Source of the DNA: Nostoc linckia FACHB-104
Lineage (GTDB): Bacteria > Cyanobacteriota > Cyanobacteriia > Cyanobacteriales > Nostocaceae
Assembly: GCF_014696615.1 (NCBI RefSeq)
Contig: NZ_JACJQJ010000016.1
Span: 90,772 to 154,771, forward strand
Reading direction: 5' to 3'
DNA length: 64,000 nt
In this document: positions 30,509-39,547 of the stretch, one piece after another
How the letters are laid out: each line of letters starts with the position of its first letter
Position numbering within the stretch: position 1 is the stretch's first letter
Position numbers and translations under genes: made by a program
The notes under the pieces: generated by a model
The model's database searches: none
Seen by the model: only the letters and a program-made list of their open reading frames with translations
Told to the model about the DNA's origin: nothing

Positions 30509-31822
30509 ATGGTAAATCTTCAAGAACCCGTAGAAATGGCTGCGAAAAGCAGTGATATAGCTCAAGAAATATATCAATTAATTACTGAACTCTATCCTAT
30601 CTGCCGCAGTATTACAGGCGATGGGTTTAGAAAAACTCTCAAAATTCTGCAACAGCATATTCCCTTGTCAGTGCATGAAGTACCAACGGGAACTGAGGTT
30701 TTTGATTGGAAAGTACCTAAAGAATGGAATATTAAAGATGCTTATATTAAAAACGCACAAGGTGAAAAAATTGTAGATTTTGCTAACTTAAATTTACACG
30801 TTGTTAATTACAGCATTCCAGTACATCAAAAGATATCACTAAGCGAATTAAAATCACATTTATTTACACTGCCGGATTATCCTGATTGGGTTCCTTATCG
30901 GACTTCCTATTACAAAGAAAGTTGGGGTTTTTGCCTCAGCCACAATCAGCTTTTACAATTGAAAGATGAAGAATATGAAGTATGTATTGATTCATCTTTA
31001 GAACCTGGAAATCTTACATACGGTGAGTATTTTATTCCCGGAGAAAGCAGTGAGGAAGTGTTAATTTCTTGTCACTCCTGTCATCCTTCACTGTGCAATG
31101 ATAATCTTTCGGGAATTGCGATCGCAGTTTTTCTCGCCAAACAACTCAGCCAAACTGTAAATTATTATTCTTATCGATTTGTTTTCATCCCGGGAACTAT
31201 TGGTTCAATTACTTGGCTATCTGTAAATGAAGCAAATGTACATCGTATCAAACATGGTTTAGTTTTAACTTGTTTGGGAGATGCAGGTAACTTTACTTAC
31301 AAAAAAAGCCGCAGAGGTAATACCGAAATTGATGAGATTGTCAGTTATGTGCTGAAAAATTCTGGTCACGATTATAAGATTATTGACTTCTTTCCCTATG
31401 GCTATGATGAGCGACAATATTGCTCACCAGGATTTAATTTAGCTGTAGGCTGCTTTATGCGATCGCCTCATGGTAGCTTCCCGGAATATCATACATCAGC
31501 TGATAATTTGGACTTTGTAAAACCTCAATATCTGGCTGATTCTTTTGCTCAATGTGTTTCGATATTACATATTCTTGATAGTAATCAAGTTTACGTTAAT
31601 CAAAAACCCAAATGTGAGCCACAGTTAGGAAAAAGAGGTTTATATAGGTCTGTTGGCGGTCAAAAAGATAGCGGACTCAATGAAATGGCTATTTTGTGGG
31701 TTTTAAATTTAGCTGATGGCGAGCATACCTTGCTAGATATTGCTCAAAGGTCGGGAATGCCGTTTGATGATATTAAAACTGCGGCGGATAGATTAGCGCA
31801 AACTGATTTGTTGAAACGTTGA
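30509..31822 (+). CDS. DUF4910-type aminopeptidase-like protein with C-terminal winged helix
   Basis: ISCHSCHPSLCNDNLSGIA metal-site motif; FPYGYDERQYCSPGFNLAVGCFMRSPHG; C-terminal winged-helix-like tail. Confidence 0.8.
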   Translation: MVNLQEPVEMAAKSSDIAQEIYQLITELYPICRSITGDGFRKTLKILQQHIPLSVHEVPTGTEVFDWKVPKEWNIKDAYIKNAQGEKIVDFANLNLHVVNYSIPVHQKISLSELKSHLFTLPDYPDWVPYRTSYYKESWGFCLSHNQLLQLKDEEYEVCIDSSLEPGNLTYGEYFIPGESSEEVLISCHSCHPSLCNDNLSGIAIAVFLAKQLSQTVNYYSYRFVFIPGTIGSITWLSVNEANVHRIKHGLVLTCLGDAGNFTYKKSRRGNTEIDEIVSYVLKNSGHDYKIIDFFPYGYDERQYCSPGFNLAVGCFMRSPHGSFPEYHTSADNLDFVKPQYLADSFAQCVSILHILDSNQVYVNQKPKCEPQLGKRGLYRSVGGQKDSGLNEMAILWVLNLADGEHTLLDIAQRSGMPFDDIKTAADRLAQTDLLKR

Positions 31823-31866
31823 TTGTTGATTGTTGACTGTTGACTGTTGATTGTTGACTGTTGACT
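31818..31866 (+). repeat. STRR (GTTGACT/GTTGATT)n
   Basis: Seven consecutive heptamers after the DUF4910 gene. Confidence 0.9.
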
Positions 31867-31883
31867 AATACCAATAGTGAAGG

Positions 31884-32108
31884 CAATACTTGTCGGTTAA
31901 GGGGAAAAGGGTAAGGGGAAAAGGGGCAAGAAAAAACCTTTAATACCAATTCTCCAAAATTCAGCAACAGATCCAAACTCAAAAACCCTTGCTACATATG
32001 GTTTTCTTAATTTTGAATTTTGAATTTTGAATTGGTATAACCCTTACCCTTTTACCTTTCCCCAAACCAAATTCCTAGTTGAAAATCCTTAACCGAGCAG
32101 TATTGATG
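31884..32108. repeat. Inverted-terminus repeat element CAATACTTGTCGGTTAAGG ... CCTTAACCGAGCAGTATTG
   Basis: About 19-bp imperfect terminal inverted repeats; related segment at 46526-46616. Confidence 0.6.
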
Positions 32109-32230
32109 GTGAAGACTCTACTTCGTTGTGTTCGCGATGACATTTTATAACTGATCAACCGAAAATGATATAAAGCTTTCTCCAGAGTCGAAAGTCAAGA
32201 ATCTAAGGCACGCTACATTATTGTGAAATA

Positions 32231-33562
32231 TTAGGTTGGCAGTAATTCATTGTAGGCTAAACTTACAGAATTATTGGCAAAGTTGAATTGCTCAAATCCT
32301 GTGGTAATCATCGTAATTTTATCTAGTTGAAAAATCACAATATTGTTAACGCTGTTAACACCAAAACTGATCTGAAAGTCCTCTCGATTGTAAGCGCCAA
32401 GGTCGAAGGTATCGCAACCTTTACCGCCATCAACTCTGGCGTTACCGAAACCTTGCACAAAATCTTCACCATCTCCCATATCGATGTTGACACCACCGCC
32501 AAAACTAGAGGCAATAATCTCATCGGCTCCATCGCCTGTGTCAATAGTACCGCCAAAAATACCGTAAGATTCAGAACCAGTAGCCTGAGCATTAATAGTA
32601 TCGTTGCCCATCCCGGTGTGAATATACCCTTTATTATTGTTAATGGCGATCGCTAAATCACTAGCTGAAGCAGTGGCTTGGATAGTATCTCCTTGAGTTC
32701 CGGTGCGAATATAACCTTGAGTATTGTTAATGGCGATCGCTTTGTCAAAGGCTAAAGCACTTGCTCTGGCGACAGCTCGCGCTAATGCTTGATTTTCGGG
32801 AGTAGCGGTGGCAAAAGTAGAACTATCAGTGCTTGTAAACGTACCTGCACTAGATGTAGCACTAGCAGAGATAGTATCTTTATCTATGCCAGTGTTAATT
32901 ATACCTTGATGATTGTTAATACCTGTGGCAGTGATGGTTGCTTTAGCTAAACTTTCAGCGATCGCACCTGCAAAAGCTGTCAGTCCTTCAGACATAGGAG
33001 CTTTGCAGATAGCTTCTACAATCGCGGAAGCGTCGGCTATGGCTATGGCTACCGCTGAGACAGCACCTTCAGTATTGCCAGTAACGCTGTCATTACCGCT
33101 ACCAGTGAAAATTGCGCCGCCGGAGTTATCAATACCGTCAGCCGTAGCCTTGATGTTCAAAGACGCAAAAGTTTTGGCGATCGCACTAGCATTTCTTTTT
33201 TGAGCAATGGCTATTACCTGAGATACGGCGACAGCAGTAGCACTAATGTTAGCTGTGGCTGTACCACGGATAATATCATCGCCATTATTTGTGTTGATAA
33301 TTCCTTCATTTTTAATTCCATAGGTAGCAACACTAGCTTTCCCCCTCAAATCAATAGAGGCGCTTCTATTAGGTCTTTTGCTTTCAATGTCAATAAAAGC
33401 TCCGAAAGCAAAATCTGCGGTTAAATGGGAACTACCAATAATTTTATCGTTACCTCTTAATGTATCTACATAAGAGTATTGAGGATTAAATATTGCTCTA
33501 TCTGGATTTACTACATTAGATTGATTGGTAAATTTGACTTTGCTGAGGTTTAAAGCTGTCAT
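32231..33562 (-). CDS. RTX-like calcium-binding repeat protein, Ala-rich
   Basis: Recurring N-x-G-x-I-x-T-G-x-G-x-D-x-I motifs (IINTNNGDDIIRG, IFTGSGNDSVTG, IHTGMGNDTINA, GTIDTGDGADEI). Confidence 0.65.
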   Translation of the reverse strand: MTALNLSKVKFTNQSNVVNPDRAIFNPQYSYVDTLRGNDKIIGSSHLTADFAFGAFIDIESKRPNRSASIDLRGKASVATYGIKNEGIINTNNGDDIIRGTATANISATAVAVSQVIAIAQKRNASAIAKTFASLNIKATADGIDNSGGAIFTGSGNDSVTGNTEGAVSAVAIAIADASAIVEAICKAPMSEGLTAFAGAIAESLAKATITATGINNHQGIINTGIDKDTISASATSSAGTFTSTDSSTFATATPENQALARAVARASALAFDKAIAINNTQGYIRTGTQGDTIQATASASDLAIAINNNKGYIHTGMGNDTINAQATGSESYGIFGGTIDTGDGADEIIASSFGGGVNIDMGDGEDFVQGFGNARVDGGKGCDTFDLGAYNREDFQISFGVNSVNNIVIFQLDKITMITTGFEQFNFANNSVSLAYNELLPT

Positions 33563-34162
33563 AAAATCATCCTTTTCATGGGTATTAATTGCATTTTTCT
33601 TTAATTAAACTCATCCTTAAATGAGCGTAATTAGATATTCTGCACCCTTGAAATAACCATATAAATACAGCCTTATTTCCAACCAAACATATTAAACAAG
33701 GCTTGTAAATGCAACAGAATCTTTCAGGTAAATGAGGTAAGCAGGTAGGGGCACGATACTGCCGTGACCTTACAATTATCTGCACTTCACCAACTTGCAA
33801 TCTGCTGTAAACTTTGACCTGTCAATCTCAAGTAAGTTTTTGAGATTTTCAATTAATATTTAGTTTTTTATATGAAATTGTACTCAGGATAATAAGCGTC
33901 AAACCTTTAACTGACAAGCTTTTATTCAGCTTGCCTTCCAAACAACAAACAATAATCCTATGGATTGGCAAATGAATTTAATTCTTGACTTGCAAAACAC
34001 TATAATTCTTTAAGAATTTTTTAGCCTGAATGGCTAGGTTTTGAAATCATCACTTACAATTTAAACTACATTAATTTACTGGCAGAGACATAAAGTTTTC
34101 ATATTTTTATGGGTTTTATATGTAAATTTAGTTTAAAGTTTCCATAAAACTATTTTTAGCGC

Positions 34163-35182
34163 TCAAATAACAGCAGGCTCTAACATTTGTATAGTGCCGG
34201 AATTGGCATCGATTTCCACTGCTGCACCAACAGGTACAGTAAATTTATTTTTAATATGACCAATCATCGAACCATACCAAGCGGGAACATTTAAAGGGTG
34301 GATGTGGTCTTGTAAGACTTGCATTAAAGTAAAATTTGGTGCATCGCCCAGGCTGCAATCGGTGCATTGGGCAAAAATAAAACCAGCAATTTGGTTAAGT
34401 ATCCCAGCATTTTTTAATTGTGTGAGCATTCGGTCTACACGATAAACATCTTCACCGATTTCTTCAATAAATAAAATGCTGTTGTGCCAAGCAGGAAGGT
34501 ACATTGAACCTATCATGGCTGATAGTACAGATAGATTACCGCCGACAAGTTTACCCTTAGCTTTTCCTGGGGTAATGATTTCTATTTTTACTTCCCCAGG
34601 GGTGGGATTTTGCATAGTTACGGCTTCTTTATTAAATAGAATGCGCCGGAAGTAATCTACTGTAAATTGATTCCAGGTAGAGGTAGCAACTGGGCCATGA
34701 AAAGTAATTAAGCGACTGCGGGCATTAATTGCTAATAATAAAGATGTAATATCGCTGTATCCCAGTAAAATTTTGGGATGCTTGCGAATATTAGTGTAAT
34801 TGAGCCAGGGTAAGAGACGATTGCAACCCCAACCGCCGCGCATAGCAATAATAGCTTTTACCGATGGATCGGCAAACATCGAGTTTATATCAAAAGCGCG
34901 ATCGCGATCCTTCCCGGCTAAGTAACCATAACGATCCAAAATATGCTTCCCTAGTTTCACTTTTAGCCCTAAATCTGCAATATTACGCTGTGCAGTTGCT
35001 ATATCTTGGCTGTCAACAGTACTTGCAGGGGCGATTAACCCCACAGTATCGCCAATTTGCAGGTGAGGTGGTTTAAGGGTGCTATTGGGAGATAATTGAC
35101 CTTGGGCTGTAAACGGTTGTACCTGGGTGGCTAAAGTCGCTAACCCAACGCTGGTAAGAAATTGCCGACGGTTGATGTGCAT
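34163..35182 (-). CDS. S66 family LD-carboxypeptidase
   Basis: GDTVGLIAPAS; MRGGWGCNRLLP nucleophile region; Tat/signal-like N-terminus MHINRRQFLTSVG. Confidence 0.9.
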   Translation of the reverse strand: MHINRRQFLTSVGLATLATQVQPFTAQGQLSPNSTLKPPHLQIGDTVGLIAPASTVDSQDIATAQRNIADLGLKVKLGKHILDRYGYLAGKDRDRAFDINSMFADPSVKAIIAMRGGWGCNRLLPWLNYTNIRKHPKILLGYSDITSLLLAINARSRLITFHGPVATSTWNQFTVDYFRRILFNKEAVTMQNPTPGEVKIEIITPGKAKGKLVGGNLSVLSAMIGSMYLPAWHNSILFIEEIGEDVYRVDRMLTQLKNAGILNQIAGFIFAQCTDCSLGDAPNFTLMQVLQDHIHPLNVPAWYGSMIGHIKNKFTVPVGAAVEIDANSGTIQMLEPAVI

Positions 35183-35207
35183 AAATTAGGGATTGGAGGA
35201 AGTTGTG

Positions 35208-35570
35208 GCTAGAAAACGCTTTATTATCGAGATGGGCATGGGAGTTGACCAACATGGACAAGAACCAACAGTAGCAGCAGCCAGGGCGGTAAGAAATGCG
35301 ATCGCCCATAATGCTTTACCTGGTGTTTGGGAAGTTGCTGGCTTAAATGACCCCAATGAGATGATTGTGGAAGTTCAAGTAGCAGTACCATATCCAGAAC
35401 AGGTAAGACAAGAGGAAGTATTAGCAGTATTACCATTTGGGCGTAAAACTCTCACTGTAGAATCTGGGGGGATGGTAGTTCAAGGTCGCGCAATTCCCTC
35501 TCTCAACGATAAAAATGATGAGATGTTAATAGCCGTGGCTGCTGTTACTGTTTTTATTGAAAGTGAATAA
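35208..35570 (+). CDS. Lin0512 family protein
   Basis: KRFIIEMGMGVDQHGQEPTVAAARAVRNAIAHNALPGV...VAVPYPEQV; start likely at GTG/near 35208. Confidence 0.85.
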   Translation, partial: ARKRFIIEMGMGVDQHGQEPTVAAARAVRNAIAHNALPGVWEVAGLNDPNEMIVEVQVAVPYPEQVRQEEVLAVLPFGRKTLTVESGGMVVQGRAIPSLNDKNDEMLIAVAAVTVFIESE

Positions 35571-35576
35571 CTATAT

Positions 35577-35705
35577 AAGTAAGTCGGCAAAATTAAAGAT
35601 AATTGGCTGAGGCTGTCATTAGTCATTAGTCATTAGTCATTAGTAAGGATTTCAAACTGATTTACGTTCATTAACATAGTTGGGTTTATTTCTACCAACT
35701 TACTT
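35577..35705. repeat. MITE-like element, second copy of the AAGTAAGTCGG family
   Basis: AAGTAAGTCGG start, CCAACTTACTT end; internal TCATTAG heptamers; similar to 17728-17902. Confidence 0.65.
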
Positions 35706-35913
35706 CGCAATCCTAACTGAGTTGTGAAAACTACTCCTTAAGGAAGGGGACAGCGAAGAAGGATGGGACTTCCAAATAAAAAATCATCAACTGCTTTGGT
35801 AAGCAGAGGAAGAATAAAATTATGGTATTCGCTCTCAAAATTGGATAATTTAATGTCTGGAAGTCCCGATATAGAAATTTACTCTTTTTTCACAGATAAA
35901 ATAGGAATACTAT
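35704..35913. repeat. CGCAATCCTAACTGAGTTGTGAAAA-type element carrying a nested GGGACTTCCA element (35765-35867)
   Basis: Outer ends match the 21192-21309 family; inner perfect 10-bp inverted repeat GGGACTTCCA/TGGAAGTCCC. Confidence 0.55.
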
Positions 35914-36017
35914 AGAACTGATTGATATCTTAAATATTTGATTTGCATAATTCGGCACATAAATAATGTAAATTCTTATAAGAATTTACAGAATAACACT
36001 CAATTTAAGGATTCAAG

Positions 36018-36806
36018 ATGATGAATGCGCCAGAACGCAACTGGTCAACTTTATTTGGTAATTATACTCCAGAAGGTGTGAGATGGCATGGAATATGGAC
36101 TAGTTATGCTATCGATCAAGAAGTTATTAACTCTTTAAAATGTGTGAGAAAATTTTGTTCTAATGCAGATAACACAATTATTTATCACACGAATAGTTAT
36201 GAATATGCCGATGGCAGTAAAGAAGAAAAAACTTGGCAAATAGATAAGAGAATTTGTAATCAAGAGGATGGCATCCTTCATCCTGGATTACCTACTATGA
36301 GGACGCTAGCTATTACTCCCGAAGTCTATGCTGTTTTAGTAAGAAATTTTGAACCAGGAAAAAGGTTTGGTATGGAGTTATTCTTCAGAAATGAAGAGTG
36401 GCGAACTAGTGTAGTAGTGATGTGCGGAGAAAATAGCGATATCGAAAGATTTACTCAGATTCGTGAATATTTAGGCAGCTTCCCTGTAAAACCTCCCGAT
36501 CCAGTAGTAAAAGATATTGATGGTCAATGGATAGGAGAAAAACAGTACATTAATGCTGACTTAAGCGTTTCAAATGTTGAATCTATTGAAAATCTGACTT
36601 TAGTTTCCCTTGAAGATAATTACCAAGCTATATTTTTACCTGATGGTATTGTCATCAATACGCCTAAAATTTTGCAAATTGGGCAAGATTTTAGCATTAT
36701 AGTTGGTAAGTTTGTATCTCCAAATCAATTTAAGCGACTAACTGCACAATATGACAATCTGGGTAATTTTCAGCGATTGACTTCAGAAATATTTTATCGG
36801 CAATAA
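36018..36806 (+). CDS. DUF3598 family protein
   Basis: NWSTLFGNYTPEGVRWHGIWTSY and GLPTMRTLAITPEVYAVLVRNFEPGKRFGMELFFRNEEWRTSVV. Confidence 0.7.
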   Translation: MMNAPERNWSTLFGNYTPEGVRWHGIWTSYAIDQEVINSLKCVRKFCSNADNTIIYHTNSYEYADGSKEEKTWQIDKRICNQEDGILHPGLPTMRTLAITPEVYAVLVRNFEPGKRFGMELFFRNEEWRTSVVVMCGENSDIERFTQIREYLGSFPVKPPDPVVKDIDGQWIGEKQYINADLSVSNVESIENLTLVSLEDNYQAIFLPDGIVINTPKILQIGQDFSIIVGKFVSPNQFKRLTAQYDNLGNFQRLTSEIFYRQ

Positions 36807-36814
36807 TTTCAGGT

Positions 36815-36968
36815 TAAAGAGTCAAGAGTCAAAAGTCAAAAGTCAAGAGTCAAAAGTCAAAAGTCAAAAGTCAAAAGTCAAAAGTCAAGAGTCAAGAGTC
36901 AAAAGTCAAAAGTCAAAAGTCAAAAGTCAAAAGTCAAGAGTCAAAAGTCAAGAGTCAAAAGTCAAGAA
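36815..36968 (+). repeat. STRR (GTCAAAA/GTCAAGA)n
   Basis: Roughly twenty consecutive heptamers. Confidence 0.97.
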
Positions 36969-37043
36969 TAAAGAGTAATTGATGATACTTTTTCTTGTTG
37001 ATTGAATGAGTTGATCATTAAGTTTTAAAAGGAATTAAATACT

Positions 37044-37430
37044 ATGTCAAATGCGAGCATTGAAAAATTAGTTGCTGCTTACTTTGCTAATATGGCTAGT
37101 ATGAACCCTGAAGGCTGGGTAGAAAACTTTGCTGAAGACGCATTAAGCTATGATCCAGTAGGCGAACCACCTGCAAAAGTACATGAGGGATTCCGTCAGT
37201 TTATTGGGCAATTACAAGCAGTTTTTGCCAAACTAGAAGCCACAACAGAGCATATTTTTGTAGGTGGTAATGAAGCAGCAGTGAAGTGGACAATGCAAGG
37301 AATTAGCAAAAGTGGTAAATCAGTAACTTTTGCAGGAATTACTATTTTTGAGATTAACGCAGCAGGTAAAATTCAAACTACTCGCGCTTACTGGAATCCA
37401 GCAGCAATGATAGCGCAACTGCGTTCTTAA
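37044..37430 (+). CDS. SnoaL/NTF2-like family protein
   Basis: VAAYFANMASMNPEGWVENFAEDALSYDPVGEPP...ITIFEINAAGKIQTTRAYWNP. Confidence 0.8.
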   Translation: MSNASIEKLVAAYFANMASMNPEGWVENFAEDALSYDPVGEPPAKVHEGFRQFIGQLQAVFAKLEATTEHIFVGGNEAAVKWTMQGISKSGKSVTFAGITIFEINAAGKIQTTRAYWNPAAMIAQLRS

Positions 37431-37518
37431 AAAAGACTGTACGCTAAAATAGGGTATTGGGATAAAAATCTCTGGCAGTAAGTTCCATCAACAAATCATC
37501 TTTACCACTCCAGCGACA

Positions 37519-37857
37519 ATGTCTCAAGAACATAATGAATCACTGCCAATTCAGCAAATAACCGGACTCAAAGCAAATCATTTTGCTGATTTAGTTAGGG
37601 CTGCACAATTAATTTTTGACCCCGCAGCAGGGCTTTCTGGAAGATATGTGAAAGTTGACTGGCGAGAGTTTGGTATTCCTCTTGATGTAGCGGAAAATCT
37701 GAAATTACTCGGTGAACAGTATCGATATGCTTCTCCCCACATTCCTGTTGAAATCATTTGGAGTCAATTAACTCCAGAAACGCGGATTTGGTTCATGGAA
37801 CATAAAGATAAGTTATGGCAGTTAGAAGAAGCTTTCCCGGCGCTTGATGAAGATTAA
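37519..37857 (+). CDS. Conserved hypothetical protein
   Basis: 112-aa ORF with good coding character. Confidence 0.6.
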   Translation: MSQEHNESLPIQQITGLKANHFADLVRAAQLIFDPAAGLSGRYVKVDWREFGIPLDVAENLKLLGEQYRYASPHIPVEIIWSQLTPETRIWFMEHKDKLWQLEEAFPALDED

Positions 37858-37980
37858 AGAGAGACGCGATTAATCGCGTTTGTACAAGACTCGTGCGTTA
37901 CGGCTTACGCCTAACGCACCCTATATAGTGCGATCGCATCATCTGTTGTGCGTATTAAACTAAGAAAAAAGCGCACATCG

Positions 37981-39159
37981 ATGAATCATAGCTTTAGTGT
38001 TGCTCCTATTGTTGAGGAATCAACTGCTGCCAATCCTATTGATGCTCAACAACATTTATTTGTCAAGCAGTTAGCTGTCTTGATTTTAGAAATGCTGCTG
38101 GCATTGCCTTTAGGTTTCAGCCTGGCTAGGTTGAATATTGGGGGAATAGTTTGGATATTTGGGGGTATTGCGGCTGGTACTCTAGTTTTGCAGGTTTGTC
38201 GAATTTTTTTCCAATATTACCCCAAACCAAACCGGACTGCGAGAAAAGCTGGTATGGCACTTGTGGGGCTAACAGTAGGTGCTTCCAGTAGCCATAGTGA
38301 TTTAGCTAGTGTTGCGTCTGGGATGCCGATATTTATTTTATTAACAATTTTTCTGTTACTTTGTGGAATCTGTATTGGCTATATCTATTCGCGTGTTAGC
38401 CAAACTAACTTGTTAACAGCAATGCTGGCGACAGTTCCCGGCGGTGTGGGAATTATGGCAGCGATTGCAGCCGATTATGATAAAAATGTCACCTTAGTGG
38501 CGCTAGTTCAAGCCTTGCGGGTAACAAGTGTAGTTTTTCTGATTCCTTTGATTGCGAGAACCACATTTAGCAGTTCTTGGCATCAACAAGCAATTCCCAT
38601 ACAAAGTAATTTACTCAACTTTGAACCATCGCAATTAGGATTACTTTTATTAGCGCTAGGGGTAACTGCCTTAGTAGTTTATCTGGCAATATTTTTAAAG
38701 ATTCCTGCAGGCGATTTTTTTGGTGCTTTATTAATTGGGATAGCATTTAATCCCGTGCTAACTTTACTGCCTATTGCATCTGGTCTTCATTTTACTGCAC
38801 CACCACTAATCAATTTAGTTGGTCAAATGCTCTTAGGAATTACCATTGGGGAGTATTGGGGAGATAAACCCAGCTTCAATCCTAAAACTATCGGCTATGC
38901 AGTCATGTCTGTGGCTATGACTTTAATTGCTGGTGCGATCGCTGCTATGCTGGCTATGCAATTAACTGCTTGGGATTGGTTAACTTGTCTGTTGGTGACA
39001 GCCCCAGGAGGTTCAGCAGAAATGATTCTCGTCGCCTTGGTATTGAATCATAATGTGGAAGTTGTCACCGCTGGGCATTTAGTCAGGCTAATTGCAATTA
39101 ACAGTTCTCTACCCCTTTGGCTATTTTTGTTTCGCCGTCTTGAGGGAAAATCATCGTAG
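37981..39159 (+). CDS. AbrB family transporter (ammonia-monooxygenase-regulator-like membrane protein)
   Basis: Two internal repeats with ATVPGGVGIMAAIAADYD and VTAPGGSAEMILVALVLNHNVEVVTAGHLVRL. Confidence 0.85.
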   Translation: MNHSFSVAPIVEESTAANPIDAQQHLFVKQLAVLILEMLLALPLGFSLARLNIGGIVWIFGGIAAGTLVLQVCRIFFQYYPKPNRTARKAGMALVGLTVGASSSHSDLASVASGMPIFILLTIFLLLCGICIGYIYSRVSQTNLLTAMLATVPGGVGIMAAIAADYDKNVTLVALVQALRVTSVVFLIPLIARTTFSSSWHQQAIPIQSNLLNFEPSQLGLLLLALGVTALVVYLAIFLKIPAGDFFGALLIGIAFNPVLTLLPIASGLHFTAPPLINLVGQMLLGITIGEYWGDKPSFNPKTIGYAVMSVAMTLIAGAIAAMLAMQLTAWDWLTCLLVTAPGGSAEMILVALVLNHNVEVVTAGHLVRLIAINSSLPLWLFLFRRLEGKSS

Positions 39160-39245
39160 GATGCGTTGTCGCGCAGCGCAACGCATCACCAGCCAAGCGG
39201 AGGACGCAGAGGAGGCGGAGGAGGAAGAATACGAACCCTGAATTT

Positions 39246-39482
39246 GCTACAACTTGCGCGTAACACGGAAACGTTAAAGCGGAAGCTGCTACAGCTTGCG
39301 CGTAACACGGAAACGTTAAAGCAGAAGTTCCTACAACTTGCGCGTAATACGGAAACGTTAAAGCAGAAGTTGATTCCGGGAAAGCAGAAGTTGCTACAGC
39401 TTGCGCGTAATACGGAAACGTTAAAGCAGAAGTTGATTTTGGGAAAGTGGAAGTTAATTCTGGGAAAGCGGAAGTTAATTTG
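39246..39482. repeat. 42-bp minisatellite CTACARCTTGCGCGTAAYACGGAAACGTTAAAGCRGAAGTT
   Basis: Four copies of the core TTGCGCGTAAYACGGAAACGTTAAAGC plus shorter GGGAAAGCRGAAGTT units. Confidence 0.9.
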
Positions 39483-39547
39483 GCATTCGCAAAAAGATAA
39501 GGTGCGTTAGCCTGCAGCGTAACCCACCCTACCAAAATAATTACAAA

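Noticed and set aside
32335-33424. Several ORFs antisense to the RTX-like gene
   Set aside because: Shadow frames of the Ala-rich minus-strand CDS
39098-39535. ORFs on both strands over the 42-bp repeats
   Set aside because: Repeat-derived; simultaneous open frames on both strands and no ribosome-binding or family signal
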